A stretch of DNA of 64,000 nt from Phytopseudomonas straminea (GTDB lineage Bacteria > Pseudomonadota > Gammaproteobacteria > Pseudomonadales > Pseudomonadaceae), in the NCBI RefSeq assembly GCF_900112645.1, contig NZ_FOMO01000005.1, positions 248,001-312,000 on the forward strand. The letters run 5' to 3'. Below, piece after piece: positions 7,269-15,848 of this stretch (positions are counted from its first letter, which is position 1; the number at the start of each line of letters is the position of its first letter). Position numbers and translations under genes: made by a program. The notes beneath the pieces are model-generated. The model was given only the letters and a program-made list of their open reading frames with translations, was not told where the DNA came from and did not search any database.

Positions 7269-8614
7269 TCGCCTTGGGCCACACGACTATTGCGCAGATT
7301 GTGTTTCTGCAGCAGCCGGTAAAAAGTCGGCCGCGACACGCCCAGGGAGCGGGCGGCGTGGCTCATGTTGCTGGCGAAGTGCAGCAGGGCGTCTTCCAGC
7401 GCCTTGCGCTCGGCATTGAGCAGGTACTCGTCGAGCGGGCGGCAGGGCGGTGTTATGGACGCCGCCAGGCCAATATCGTGCAGCTCGATCTCCCGCCCTT
7501 CAGCAAGAACCTGGCCGAGGCGCACACGATTGGCCAGCTCGCGCACGTTACCCGGCCAGTGGTGGGCGAGCAGGGCGGCGGTGGCTTCGCGGCTGAAGCG
7601 CCGCGGGCGACGGCCAATCTCTGCGGCATAGAGTTGCGAGAAGTGTTCGGCGAACAGGGCGATATCTTCCTTGCGTTCGCGCAGCGGTGTAGTGCGTACC
7701 TGCAGCACGTTGAGCCGGTAATAGAGATCTTCACGGAAGCGGCCTTTCTCGATGGCGTCTTCCAGGTTGATATGGGTCGCGGCCAACACTCGCACATTGG
7801 CGGTGATCGGCTTGCTCGAACCGACACGTTCGAAGGTCATTTCCTGCATAAAACGCAGCAGATTGGCCTGCATTTCCAAGGGTAGGTCGCCAATCTCGTC
7901 GAGAAAAAGGGTGCCGCCTTCAGCGGACTCGATACGACCGATCTTGCGCTGATGCGCGCCGGTGAAAGCACCTTTCTCATGGCCGAACAGCTCGGAGTGG
8001 ATCAGGTGTTCGGAGATCGCCCCGCAGTTGATGGTCACGAAGGGGCCTTTGTTACGCCTCGATTGACGCTGGAGGCTGCGCGCCACTACTTCCTTCCCAG
8101 TGCCGCTTTCTCCGGTGATCAGCACCGGCGAGTCGCTGATTGCGAGTTTGCCGATCAGCTTGCATAGCGCCTGGGTAGCTGGGCTTTGCCCGACCATCAG
8201 CACATCGTCGATGGCGCTAGGCTTTGTGTCCGGGTGGCGCAAGCGGCCCATGCCGAACGCGCGGCCCAGGGTGCAGTGCATGCGAGCGATGTCGATGGGC
8301 AGGGTATGAAAGTCGAAAAACCATTCGTAAATGAAGTTGGCCAGCCCGGTGTTATGGCGCAGGTCTCCACTCATCACAGCGATCCATTCACTTCGGCTGT
8401 GATGAATCAGCTGTTTGATATGTTCAAGTTGGTTCAGGTGGTGAGACTGCAGGCAAATAACACAAACATCGTAACCTGGCTCGATCTTATTGTTCAGGCC
8501 GCTGCGTTCGACCAGCCAGCGTTCGCGCTGCAGTTCCTGAATAAGCGGTTCACAGTCGCTAACGGAGTCAACCATCAGCAGACGCCTGTGCGAATAATCC
8601 AGCGAACCTAGCAT
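7265..8614 (-). CDS. sigma-54-dependent enhancer-binding protein, VpsR-like N-terminus
   Basis: A 449-residue three-domain activator. The N-terminal ~125 residues resemble a degenerate receiver domain: where a phospho-acceptor Asp is expected the sequence reads DVCVICLQSHH, so it may be phosphorylation-independent, as in VpsR/FleQ-type proteins. The central AAA+ domain has Walker A GESGTGKE, the sigma-54 contact loop GAFTGA, Walker B GGTLFLDEIGDL and the R-finger region FREDLYYRLNV. The C-terminal Fis-type HTH is AARSLGVSRPTFYRLLQKHN. The start at 8614 is chosen because AAGGAG lies 5 nt upstream, although the frame stays open to an ATG at 8656. It is convergent with fapF, and its likely target is the sigma-54 promoter of fap (inference). 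Confidence 0.88.
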   Translation of the reverse strand: MLGSLDYSHRRLLMVDSVSDCEPLIQELQRERWLVERSGLNNKIEPGYDVCVICLQSHHLNQLEHIKQLIHHSRSEWIAVMSGDLRHNTGLANFIYEWFFDFHTLPIDIARMHCTLGRAFGMGRLRHPDTKPSAIDDVLMVGQSPATQALCKLIGKLAISDSPVLITGESGTGKEVVARSLQRQSRRNKGPFVTINCGAISEHLIHSELFGHEKGAFTGAHQRKIGRIESAEGGTLFLDEIGDLPLEMQANLLRFMQEMTFERVGSSKPITANVRVLAATHINLEDAIEKGRFREDLYYRLNVLQVRTTPLRERKEDIALFAEHFSQLYAAEIGRRPRRFSREATAALLAHHWPGNVRELANRVRLGQVLAEGREIELHDIGLAASITPPCRPLDEYLLNAERKALEDALLHFASNMSHAARSLGVSRPTFYRLLQKHNLRNSRVAQGD

Positions 8615-8974
8615 ACGAACTCCTTGCCAGTATGGGCCGTCATGCAGTGCGTGCACCGTCGTTCCACGCTCACGGCATCGCGTCGCCGGAGGGCTGTGAG
8701 CCTGGTCGGCGATGGCGTCGAGGATTCGGTGCGGCGTACCGGCGCCAACAAGACGCCAGATTCTATCGTTATCGAACGCCCTACATAGGGCGCTTCTTGT
8801 TTTCTACGTTCTTATATATGCAGTTGTGCAGGTGTGTCGTTCAGACAAAGCTAGATTATCCGATGAGCATGAAGCTTGGAATATGTAGGCATCGCGTGTG
8901 GTATTAAAATTAGTCTTTCGAAATTGTCAGTCGTCTTACCTGTTTTTTATTTGGCGCCAGTTTAAAGATTCGTT

Positions 8975-9006
8975 GAAGTTGGTAAGTTGATAAGTTCACC
9001 AACTTC
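8975..9006. promoter_or_regulatory. inverted repeat, candidate operator
   Basis: Perfect 9-bp arms GAAGTTGGT (8975-8983) and ACCAACTTC (8998-9006) around a 14-nt spacer that itself contains AAGTT twice. The arms are about two helical turns apart, compatible with binding of a dimeric regulator. The protein is unknown. Confidence 0.45.
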
Positions 9007-9056
9007 TCGGGAGCGTTATGTTCTTGGCGGCTTTTTAATTGGCGCTACCGGATTGA

Positions 9057-9085
9057 GCTGCCTGATCCATCTGGATCACGGCAGC
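9057..9085 (+). promoter_or_regulatory. stable leader hairpin upstream of the MmgE/PrpD operon
   Basis: GCTGCC-TGATCC (9057-9068), loop ATCT, then GGATCA, one bulged C and GGCAGC (to 9085): 12 bp with one bulge. No U tract follows. It may be an mRNA leader structure or a protein site, 145 bp before the start codon. Confidence 0.45.
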
Positions 9086-9229
9086 GCTCCAAGCCCGACA
9101 TGCTGATTATTTCTTTTGGAAATAAGCAAATGCATTTTGGATATTTGCAGCTATTTCGGCTGGCAAGGGAAAATGCTCGATTGCACAAATTTATTGATAC
9201 AGGTCAAAGCCTTGCTTTAAAGGTGCCTT

Positions 9230-10540
9230 TTGAACACATCCCTCAGCGGCCAATTGGCCAGAACGCTTGCCGACAGTCAGCCCGGATCTGAGGAGCGCAC
9301 GCGCGCCCGCGAGGGCGTGATCGATTACTTCGCCTGCCTGCTGCCCGTGCAGCTCGGTTTGCTGAAGGACTCGGGGCTGATGCCGGTGCGTGAAGTGTTT
9401 CCTGCAGCGCGCAGCACGGAACATCATGCCCTGCAGCTGGGTTACATGAGCCACGCGCTGGATTTCGACGACTACCATGCGACCTTCCGCGGCCACCCGA
9501 CCACGGTGGTGCTGTCGACGCTGCTGGCCTTGCTCGCGAACCAGCCGTGCCTGGCGGTCGAGGATTTTCTCGATGCGTATGTCGTCGGCGTCGAGCTGGC
9601 TGGGCGTATGGGCAAGGCCATCGGTACCCGCCATTACGCCGCCGGGCTGCACAGCACCGCGACGCTGGGTGTGATCGCCGCGACCGGCGCTGCCTGCCGG
9701 CTACTGCGCCTGACGCCAGAGCAAAGCGAAATCGCCCTTGGCCTGGCCGCGACCCAGGCTTCGGGCCTGCGCGCCCAATTCGGCTCCGCGGCCAAGGCCC
9801 TGCATGCCGGCCTGGCCGCGCGGGGCGCCGTCAACAGCATCGAGTTGGCCCGGGCGGGTTTCGCCGCGCAGCGCCACGGCGTGCTGGAGGGATTTCTGGC
9901 TGCCCTGGGTTACGGCGTCGAACGCCCGGATGATCTGTTGGCCGGGTGGGGCGCCCCCTGGCGAATCATCGCGCCCGGCCTGGAATTCAAGCGCTATCCC
10001 ACCTGCGGTGGAACCCACAGTGCGGCGGAGGCCGCGTTCGTGCTGCGTGAGCGGCTGGGCGCCGACCTGCATGCGGTGCAGCATATCGAGGTGAGTTTCC
10101 CGCCGGGCGCCGACACTGCGCCCAACATCATCGCGCCGGTCAATGGCGTGCAGGCGCGCTTCAGCCTCGAATACGTGATCGCCGATGCGCTGCTCAACGG
10201 CGCAATTTCCCTTGAGCGTTACGGCGAAGAACCGGTCGATACCCAGATCGCCGCGCTGGCTGCACGGGTGAGGCGCGTACCGGACCCGTGTGCGCCGGCC
10301 GATGAGCTCGATCCGGATCGCCGCTTTCACCGCGTCACGCTGTTCATGGCCGACGGCACGTCCCAAAGCCACTGCGTGACCCGCATGGAAACCGCCGCCG
10401 CACCCACCGATGTGCTGGCCAAGCTGCGCACCAATCTTCGATCCCTGCCCGAGGCGCGGCTGGCCGCGATCAGCGGGGATCTGCAACTCGCTGACGATGC
10501 CGCGCTGCATCGCCTGGCTTCACTCATCAGCTGTCAGTAA
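9230..10540 (+). CDS. MmgE/PrpD family protein
   Basis: A 436-residue member of the MmgE/PrpD superfamily (2-methylcitrate dehydratase, cis-aconitate decarboxylase and relatives). Family signatures include the N-terminal helical region REGVIDYFACLL, the active-site stretch MSHALDFDDYHATFRGHPTTVVLSTLLAL, and the C-terminal lid region YPTCGGTHSAAEA. The prp operon genes are absent, so this is not the propionate pathway copy. It starts with TTG, preceded by AAAGGTG; an in-frame TAA at 9218-9220 excludes an earlier start. First gene of a five-gene operon (9-bp gap to the next). Substrate unknown; a dehydratase, decarboxylase or isomerase role is possible. Confidence 0.85.
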   Translation: MNTSLSGQLARTLADSQPGSEERTRAREGVIDYFACLLPVQLGLLKDSGLMPVREVFPAARSTEHHALQLGYMSHALDFDDYHATFRGHPTTVVLSTLLALLANQPCLAVEDFLDAYVVGVELAGRMGKAIGTRHYAAGLHSTATLGVIAATGAACRLLRLTPEQSEIALGLAATQASGLRAQFGSAAKALHAGLAARGAVNSIELARAGFAAQRHGVLEGFLAALGYGVERPDDLLAGWGAPWRIIAPGLEFKRYPTCGGTHSAAEAAFVLRERLGADLHAVQHIEVSFPPGADTAPNIIAPVNGVQARFSLEYVIADALLNGAISLERYGEEPVDTQIAALAARVRRVPDPCAPADELDPDRRFHRVTLFMADGTSQSHCVTRMETAAAPTDVLAKLRTNLRSLPEARLAAISGDLQLADDAALHRLASLISCQ

Positions 10541-10549
10541 GGATTCGTT

Positions 10550-11899
10550 ATGTCCGTGCAACCTGCTTCACCCCGTCAACTGCGCCTCGGCCTGTTCGTG
10601 CAGGCGCTGGGGCACCACGTGGGCGGCTGGCGTGCCGAGGGCGCGAAAGGCTCGCCCACCGACATCGACTGGTTCACCTGGATCGCCAAGAAGGCGGAAG
10701 AGGGCAAATTCGACATGTTCTTCGTTGGCGACGCCCTGGCCACCAGCGTGCACCGCCTGCCGTCGACCATGTCGCGCCTGGAACCGCTGACGCTGCTCTC
10801 GGCCCTGGCCGTGCAGACCAAACACATCGGCCTGGCCGCCACGGCTTCCACCACCTTCGACGAGCCGTTCCACCTGGCCCGCGCGCTGTGTTCGGTGGAC
10901 CACATCAGCCGTGGCCGTGGCGCCTGGAACGTGGTCACCTCGTTCTCCCTCGACGCGGCGCGCAACTTCAGCCGTGAAGACCTGCCGTCCCACGCCGACC
11001 GCTATGAAATGGCCCGCGAGTTCCTCGATGTCGCCTTCAAACTGTGGGACGGCTGGGAAGAGGGCGCCATCGTCCGCGAGAAGGACACCGGCCGTTACTC
11101 GGACGAAAGCAAGATCCACCCGGCCAACCACAAGGGCAAGCACTTCCAGGTACAGGGCCCGCTGAACATCGCCCGTTCGCCCCAGGGCCGCCCGGTGATC
11201 ATCGAGGCGGGTTCGTCGCCTGCAGGCCAGCAGTTGGCTGCGCAAACCGCCGAAGTGGTGTTCACCGCAGCGTCGTCGCTGGAGGAGGGCCAGGCCTTCT
11301 ACCAGAGCCAGAAGCAGTTCGTGCGCGACGCCGGTCGCCAGCCCGACCACCTGCTGATTCTGCCGGGGGTGATGCCCATCGTCGGTCGCACCCGTGAAGA
11401 GGCCCAGGAAGTCTGGAACCAGCTCAACGAGCTGGTGGACATCGACAACGGCATCGAGCAGCTGTCGGCGCGTTTCGGCGTGGACATGACCGCCTATCCG
11501 CTCGACGGCCCGGTGCCGGAAATCCCCGCTACCGAAGGCAGCCAGAGCCGCGTCAAGCTGCTTACCGAGCTGGCCGCCCGCGAGAACCTGACCCTGCGCC
11601 AACTGGCAGCAGTGGCTGCCGGCTCGCGCGGTCACCGCGTGGTGGTCGGCACCGCCGAGGATATCGCCGATGACTTCCAGCACTGGCTGGAGCAGGGCGG
11701 CGCCGATGGTTTCAACATCATGCCGGCCGTGCTGCCCGACCAGCTCGAGCTGTTCGTCGAGCTGGTGATTCCAGAGCTGCAGCGCCGCGGCCTGTTCCGC
11801 ACCGATTACCAATACAGCACGCTGCGGGAAAACCTCGGCCTGCCGTCCGTTGATGAAAACTTTGCCGCCGTTGCCCCGCTGGCAACCGAGAAGGAATAA
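10550..11899 (+). CDS. NtaA/SnaA/DszA-family flavin-dependent monooxygenase
   Basis: A 449-residue luciferase-like (LLM class) oxidoreductase of the nitrilotriacetate monooxygenase subfamily, using FMNH2 supplied by a separate reductase. Typical segments are RLGLFVQALGHHVGGWR, FDMFFVGDA, the SxLEPLTLLSALA core, HISRGRGAWNVVTS, the GRPVIIEAGSSPAG flavin region and ADGFNIMPAVLP. Relatives oxidise nitrilotriacetate, EDTA, dibenzothiophene sulfone or alkyl sulfides. No flavin reductase gene is adjacent, so it must be elsewhere. The tight operon with an amino-acid-type importer suggests the substrate is imported by the downstream ABC transporter. Confidence 0.88.
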   Translation: MSVQPASPRQLRLGLFVQALGHHVGGWRAEGAKGSPTDIDWFTWIAKKAEEGKFDMFFVGDALATSVHRLPSTMSRLEPLTLLSALAVQTKHIGLAATASTTFDEPFHLARALCSVDHISRGRGAWNVVTSFSLDAARNFSREDLPSHADRYEMAREFLDVAFKLWDGWEEGAIVREKDTGRYSDESKIHPANHKGKHFQVQGPLNIARSPQGRPVIIEAGSSPAGQQLAAQTAEVVFTAASSLEEGQAFYQSQKQFVRDAGRQPDHLLILPGVMPIVGRTREEAQEVWNQLNELVDIDNGIEQLSARFGVDMTAYPLDGPVPEIPATEGSQSRVKLLTELAARENLTLRQLAAVAAGSRGHRVVVGTAEDIADDFQHWLEQGGADGFNIMPAVLPDQLELFVELVIPELQRRGLFRTDYQYSTLRENLGLPSVDENFAAVAPLATEKE

Positions 11900-11903
11900 G
11901 CCC

Positions 11904-12800
11904 ATGAAACGTTCTGCACTGACTGCTGCCGCCTTCGCGCTGTTGCCCCTGACCGGCGCCTTGGCCGCCGACAAGGGCGTGCCCTTCAACGCCACCGCCA
12001 AGCCCGAGGCCGACGCCGCGCTGCATGACAGCCTGCCGGAAGCGATCAAGAAGCGTGGCAGCATCATCGCCGGCACCAACCCGAACACGCCGCCGACCAC
12101 GTTCTACCAGGCCGACAACAAGACCCTGGCCGGGCGCGAGATCGACATCATCAGCGCGGTTGCCGATCGCCTCGGCGTGAAGCTGGACCTGCGTGACACC
12201 GGCGGCTTCGACAACATCATTCCGGGTCTGAAATCCGGGCGTTACGACGCGGCGATCTCCAACATCGACGCCAATGCCAAGCGTCTGGAACAGGTCGACT
12301 TCGTCGGCTACTACAACGCCTCCAAACTGGCCCTGGTCGGCCGTGCGGATTCCGACAAGGGGCCGTTCAACAGCTTTGCCGAGCTGTGCGGCCAGACGGT
12401 CGGCGCCGGCGCCGGCACGTCCCAGGTCACGCGCCTGCAGCAGGCCAGCGAGGCGTGCGTCGCCGATAGCAAGCCGGCCATCAAGGTGCCGATCTTCCCG
12501 GATCGCCCAGCCGGCGTGCAGGCGGTGATCAGCGGCCGCGTGCCGATGTTCTTCGGCCCGTACGAAGGTCTGCGCTACCAGGCAGGCCAGGTGAAGGCGC
12601 TGAAACTGGCCGGTGAGATCACCATCGAGGACACCATCGTGTCCATCGCCCTGGCCAAGGATTCGCCGCTGGGCAAGCCGATCCAAGCAGCGCTCAATTC
12701 GCTGATCAAGGACGGCACCTACCAGCAGATCCTCGACAAGTGGGAAATCGGCTTCGGCGCCGTCGAATCCGCCGGCCTCAACGCAGAAAACCTCAAATGA
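11904..12800 (+). CDS. periplasmic substrate-binding protein of a polar amino-acid-type ABC importer
   Basis: A 298-residue protein with signal peptide (MKRSALTAAAFALLPLTGALA) and a bacterial solute-binding family 3 domain, seen in GSIIAGTNPNTPPTTFYQ, LAGREIDIISAVADRLG, GFDNIIPGLKSGRYDAAISNI and the C-terminal LIKDGTYQQILDKWEI. Family 3 usually binds amino acids, opines or related small compounds. It starts 4 bp after the monooxygenase stop and its TGA overlaps the permease ATG. The ligand cannot be read from the sequence. Confidence 0.88.
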   Translation: MKRSALTAAAFALLPLTGALAADKGVPFNATAKPEADAALHDSLPEAIKKRGSIIAGTNPNTPPTTFYQADNKTLAGREIDIISAVADRLGVKLDLRDTGGFDNIIPGLKSGRYDAAISNIDANAKRLEQVDFVGYYNASKLALVGRADSDKGPFNSFAELCGQTVGAGAGTSQVTRLQQASEACVADSKPAIKVPIFPDRPAGVQAVISGRVPMFFGPYEGLRYQAGQVKALKLAGEITIEDTIVSIALAKDSPLGKPIQAALNSLIKDGTYQQILDKWEIGFGAVESAGLNAENLK

Positions 12801-13699
12801 GCCAACGGCCTGACGACGACATCGCCGGGCTGCGCATCGTCAAGCACCGTCACTGGGGGCGCTGGTTCAGCGCCCTGATCGTGCTGTTGCTGCTGTCGCT
12901 GGTGGCCACTTCGATGGTCAACAACCCGCGTTTCGAGTGGGACGTGGTGGCGCAGAACCTGACGGAAGAGTCGATCCTCGCCGGCGTGCTGATGACCATC
13001 GAACTGACGGTCATCTCGGTGGTGTTCGGTTTCGCCGGCGGCACGCTGCTGGCTCTCATGCGGCTGTCTTCCAACCCGGTGCTGGTCAGCGTCAGCTGGG
13101 CCTACACCTGGTTCTTCCGCGCCGTGCCGATGCTGGTGCAGCTGTTTCTCTGGTACAACATCGCGGCGCTGTATCCGCAGCTGTCGCTGAGCCTGCCGCT
13201 GGTGGGCGAGGTGTGGAGCGCGGAAACCAACGAGATCATCAGCCCGTTCAGCGCGGCGGTGCTGGCCCTGGTGATTCACCAGTCCGCGTACGCGGCGGAA
13301 ATCATCCGCGCTGGCATCCAGAGCGTTGGCCAGGGCCAGCTCGAAGCGGCCAAGGCCCTGGGCTACCGGCCTGGGCAAATCTTTCGCCAGACCGTGCTGC
13401 CCCAGGCCATGCGCACCATCCTGCCGCCGGCTGGCAACGAGGTGATCGGCCAGCTGAAAACCACCGCGGTGGTGTCGGTGATCGCCCTGCAGGACGTGCT
13501 TTATTCGGCGCAGATCATCTACCAGCGCACCTATGAGGTGATCCCGCTGCTGCTGGTCGCCACCCTCTGGTACCTGGTGATGACCTCGGTGCTGTCGGTG
13601 CTCCAGCATTACATCGAGGTGTGGTTCAGCCGCGGCAATGGCCCGGCGCGCAGCAGTTGGTTGCGCCGCAACAAGGTCACGCAGGAGGCCGAATCATGA
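12797..13699 (+). CDS. ABC transporter permease, HisM/GlnP type
   Basis: A 300-residue inner-membrane permease of the polar amino-acid family. There are membrane helices near residues 22-43 and 60-85 and several later ones. The ATPase-coupling EAA loop reads [32 protein letters not shown]. The start ATGA overlaps the binding-protein stop codon, and its own stop overlaps the start of the ATPase gene, indicating translational coupling. Confidence 0.9.
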   Translation: MSQRPDDDIAGLRIVKHRHWGRWFSALIVLLLLSLVATSMVNNPRFEWDVVAQNLTEESILAGVLMTIELTVISVVFGFAGGTLLALMRLSSNPVLVSVSWAYTWFFRAVPMLVQLFLWYNIAALYPQLSLSLPLVGEVWSAETNEIISPFSAAVLALVIHQSAYAAEIIRAGIQSVGQGQLEAAKALGYRPGQIFRQTVLPQAMRTILPPAGNEVIGQLKTTAVVSVIALQDVLYSAQIIYQRTYEVIPLLLVATLWYLVMTSVLSVLQHYIEVWFSRGNGPARSSWLRRNKVTQEAES

Positions 13700-14457
13700 G
13701 CGAGTCCATCCGCCTGCGTGGCATACACAAGCAGTTTTCCGGCAACACGGTGCTGCACGGCATCGACCTGGACATCGCCGCCGGCTCGGTGACGGTGATT
13801 CTCGGGCCGTCCGGTTCGGGCAAGTCGACCTTGCTGCGCTGCATAAATCACCTGGAAAAGCTCGACGGCGGCACCATCCACGTCGGCGACACGCTGATCG
13901 GCTATTGCCGCAAGAGCCAGGCACTCTACGAACTGCCGGAGAAGGCCGTCGCCCGGCAGCGTCAGCGCATCGGTATGGTGTTCCAGCAGTTCAACCTGTT
14001 CCCGCACCGCACGGTGCTGCAGAACATCGCCGATGCGCCGATCCGCATCCTCGGTCTGAAACGCGCCGAGGTGGAGGCGCGGGCCATGCAGCTGCTAGAC
14101 CAGGTCGGCCTGGCGCACCGCGCACAGGCCTGGCCGCGGGAGCTGTCCGGCGGCCAGCAGCAGCGCGTGGCGATCGCCCGGGCGCTGGCGATGCAGCCCG
14201 ACGTGATGCTGTTCGACGAGCCGACCTCGGCGCTGGACCCCGAGCTGGTCGGCGAAGTGCTGCAGGTGATGAAGCAATTGGCCCACTCGGGCATCACCAT
14301 GGTGGTGGTCACCCATGAAATCGGCTTTGCCCGCGAGGTAGCGGACAACATCGTGTTCATGGACAACGGCAAGGTGGTGGAGGCGGGCGATGCCCGTGCC
14401 TTGCTGGACGACCCGCAGCATCCACGGCTGCGCGAGTTCCTGGCCAGCGTGCTGTGA
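13696..14457 (+). CDS. ABC transporter ATP-binding protein, polar amino-acid type
   Basis: A 253-residue ABC ATPase with Walker [11 protein letters not shown]-loop FQQFNLFPH, signature [15 protein letters not shown], Walker [15 protein letters not shown] and switch histidine [10 protein letters not shown]. It is the GlnQ/HisP/OccP-like family 3 ATPase partner of the preceding permease. A 20-residue insertion ([20 protein letters not shown]) sits between Walker A and the Q-loop, as seen in several opine/histidine-type ATPases. Last gene of the operon; the convergent hydrolase gene ends 45 bp downstream. Confidence 0.9.
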   Translation: MSESIRLRGIHKQFSGNTVLHGIDLDIAAGSVTVILGPSGSGKSTLLRCINHLEKLDGGTIHVGDTLIGYCRKSQALYELPEKAVARQRQRIGMVFQQFNLFPHRTVLQNIADAPIRILGLKRAEVEARAMQLLDQVGLAHRAQAWPRELSGGQQQRVAIARALAMQPDVMLFDEPTSALDPELVGEVLQVMKQLAHSGITMVVVTHEIGFAREVADNIVFMDNGKVVEAGDARALLDDPQHPRLREFLASVL

Positions 14458-14502
14458 CGCGTCGCCTGGTGGTGAGCCTCTCGCTCATCACCAGGCGCAT
14501 CG

Positions 14503-15609
14503 TCATTCCGCCCGGCCGGCGTGCACGGCCTGTAGGAATTCCGCCGCCAGGTGATGGGCCCAGGGCCTGGCGGTAAGCCCCGAGAGGTAGGCGCAATGGC
14601 TGCCGCGCGAGGTCACGGCCAGCAGCGTTCTTGGCAGGCGCGCCATGGCGTGTTCATGCTCGCGCACGTTGTCCGCCACGCAGACGGGATCGTCCTCGGC
14701 GTTGAGCACCAGCAGCGGCACACTGATCCGCTCCATCAGCGCCACCGGGTTGCAGCCGTCCAGGTAAGCCTGCCAACTGTTGTAGCCAGCACACTCGTAC
14801 AGGTGCTGGTGAAACTCATCGAGGCTTTGCGCCTCCTCAAGCCGCGCCAGGCTTGGCCAGGCCGCCAGAGCCTCGCGGTTGCGCGTCACGAACTGGCGTA
14901 CCAGCCTTCTCGCCATCACCCGGCTGTAGGGTGCTCGCGAGCGGGCGAACGCCACCTCGATGTCGTAACCCGGGCAATAGGCGAAGGCGCCGTGCAGCGG
15001 GGTGTCATCGCCTTGCTCGCCGAGGTAGCGCACCAGCAGGCCGGTACCGGCAGAGATACCGGCGGCGTAAAGCGGGGAGTGGGGGTGGCGTTCGCCGATC
15101 CGACGCAATTGCTCGCGCAGATCCTCGGTGTCGCCCAGGGTGTTGAAGCGCGGGCTGGTCAGCGGCAACTCGCCGTGGCCGCGACGCTCGCACAACACGA
15201 TTCGCCAGCCGGTGAGGCGCTGCATGTCCCGCACGAACACACGCATGCTCTGCGGTGTACCGGTGATGGTGTGCAGCACTGCCAGGGTCGGCGTATGGGC
15301 TGGCAAGTCGGCGCCCAGCCAGTGCAACGCCGTGGTACCACCATCGCTCATGCGCAGCGTCTCGACCCGGTCGTAGGTCAGGCGAGGGGAGAGCGCTTCC
15401 TGGATACCGGCGACGAAAATCTGCAGGTGCCCGTTGACGGCCCAGGGCGTGGCCCAGAAGCGCTGCGTCAGGCGTGGCAGCCTGGCGAGCAGCTCGGCAT
15501 TGTGGGCGTTGGCCTGATAGATCAGCTGAGGGCGACGCGCGACGACGCCCAGGTAGTAGGCGGCGAAGCCAATCAGAAGTACGCACAGCGCGACCATCGC
15601 GGTTGTCAT
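14503..15609 (-). CDS. alpha/beta hydrolase, YheT/ABHD1-3-like
   Basis: A 368-residue protein with an N-terminal hydrophobic anchor (MTTAMVALCVLLIGFAAYYLGVV) and an alpha/beta hydrolase fold. The nucleophile Ser is in GISAGTG, the acid in LNAEDDPVC and the His in SRGSHCAYL. The overall architecture, with long N-terminal RFWATPWAVNGHLQ, matches the YheT/embryogenesis-associated EMB8/ABHD1-3 family of membrane-linked esterases or lipases. Natural substrate unknown. Stands alone, convergent with the ABC operon. Confidence 0.82.
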   Translation of the reverse strand: MTTAMVALCVLLIGFAAYYLGVVARRPQLIYQANAHNAELLARLPRLTQRFWATPWAVNGHLQIFVAGIQEALSPRLTYDRVETLRMSDGGTTALHWLGADLPAHTPTLAVLHTITGTPQSMRVFVRDMQRLTGWRIVLCERRGHGELPLTSPRFNTLGDTEDLREQLRRIGERHPHSPLYAAGISAGTGLLVRYLGEQGDDTPLHGAFAYCPGYDIEVAFARSRAPYSRVMARRLVRQFVTRNREALAAWPSLARLEEAQSLDEFHQHLYECAGYNSWQAYLDGCNPVALMERISVPLLVLNAEDDPVCVADNVREHEHAMARLPRTLLAVTSRGSHCAYLSGLTARPWAHHLAAEFLQAVHAGRAE

Positions 15610-15848
15610 TCAATGCTCCCATGAGCGTCGTCAGCCGGGCAATCTTACCGGCTGCGGCGCCGGACTGCCGCATGGTCTGGGTTAATGAAGGCGGGTGAGG
15701 GCAGTGACAGCGCGCTATCTGCCCAACCCAAAGGCCAGATCGAGCGCCCAGATGGGTCGGAATTGCTTGCCTGATGCTTTAAACTAGCCGGTTACCGTAA
15801 GAACCGTCATGGCCATAGCCATGAAGGGCTTCAAACCTTCAAATATGT

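Larger units (their letters stand above)
8615..9229. other. 615-bp AT-richer intergenic region
   Basis: No credible gene; a 91-codon frame at 8632-8907 lacks a ribosome site and family resemblance. It separates the leftward regulator from the rightward MmgE operon, so it must hold both promoters. Three TTGGCG copies (near 8951, 9024 and 9039) and two strong inverted repeats (8975-9006 and 9057-9085) are visible. I found no GG-N10-GC element on the + strand, so the rightward operon does not appear RpoN-dependent. Confidence 0.6.

Noticed and set aside
8632..8907. 91-codon frame in the regulator-MmgE gap
   Set aside because: No ribosome site, overlaps the regulator's promoter, Arg/Gly-rich start then unlike coding sequence.
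9030..9230. sigma-54 promoter for the MmgE operon
   Set aside because: Several near matches (for example CTGGCAAGGGAAAATGCT) have GG-GC spacing of 11 or other than 10, which is not functional for RpoN.
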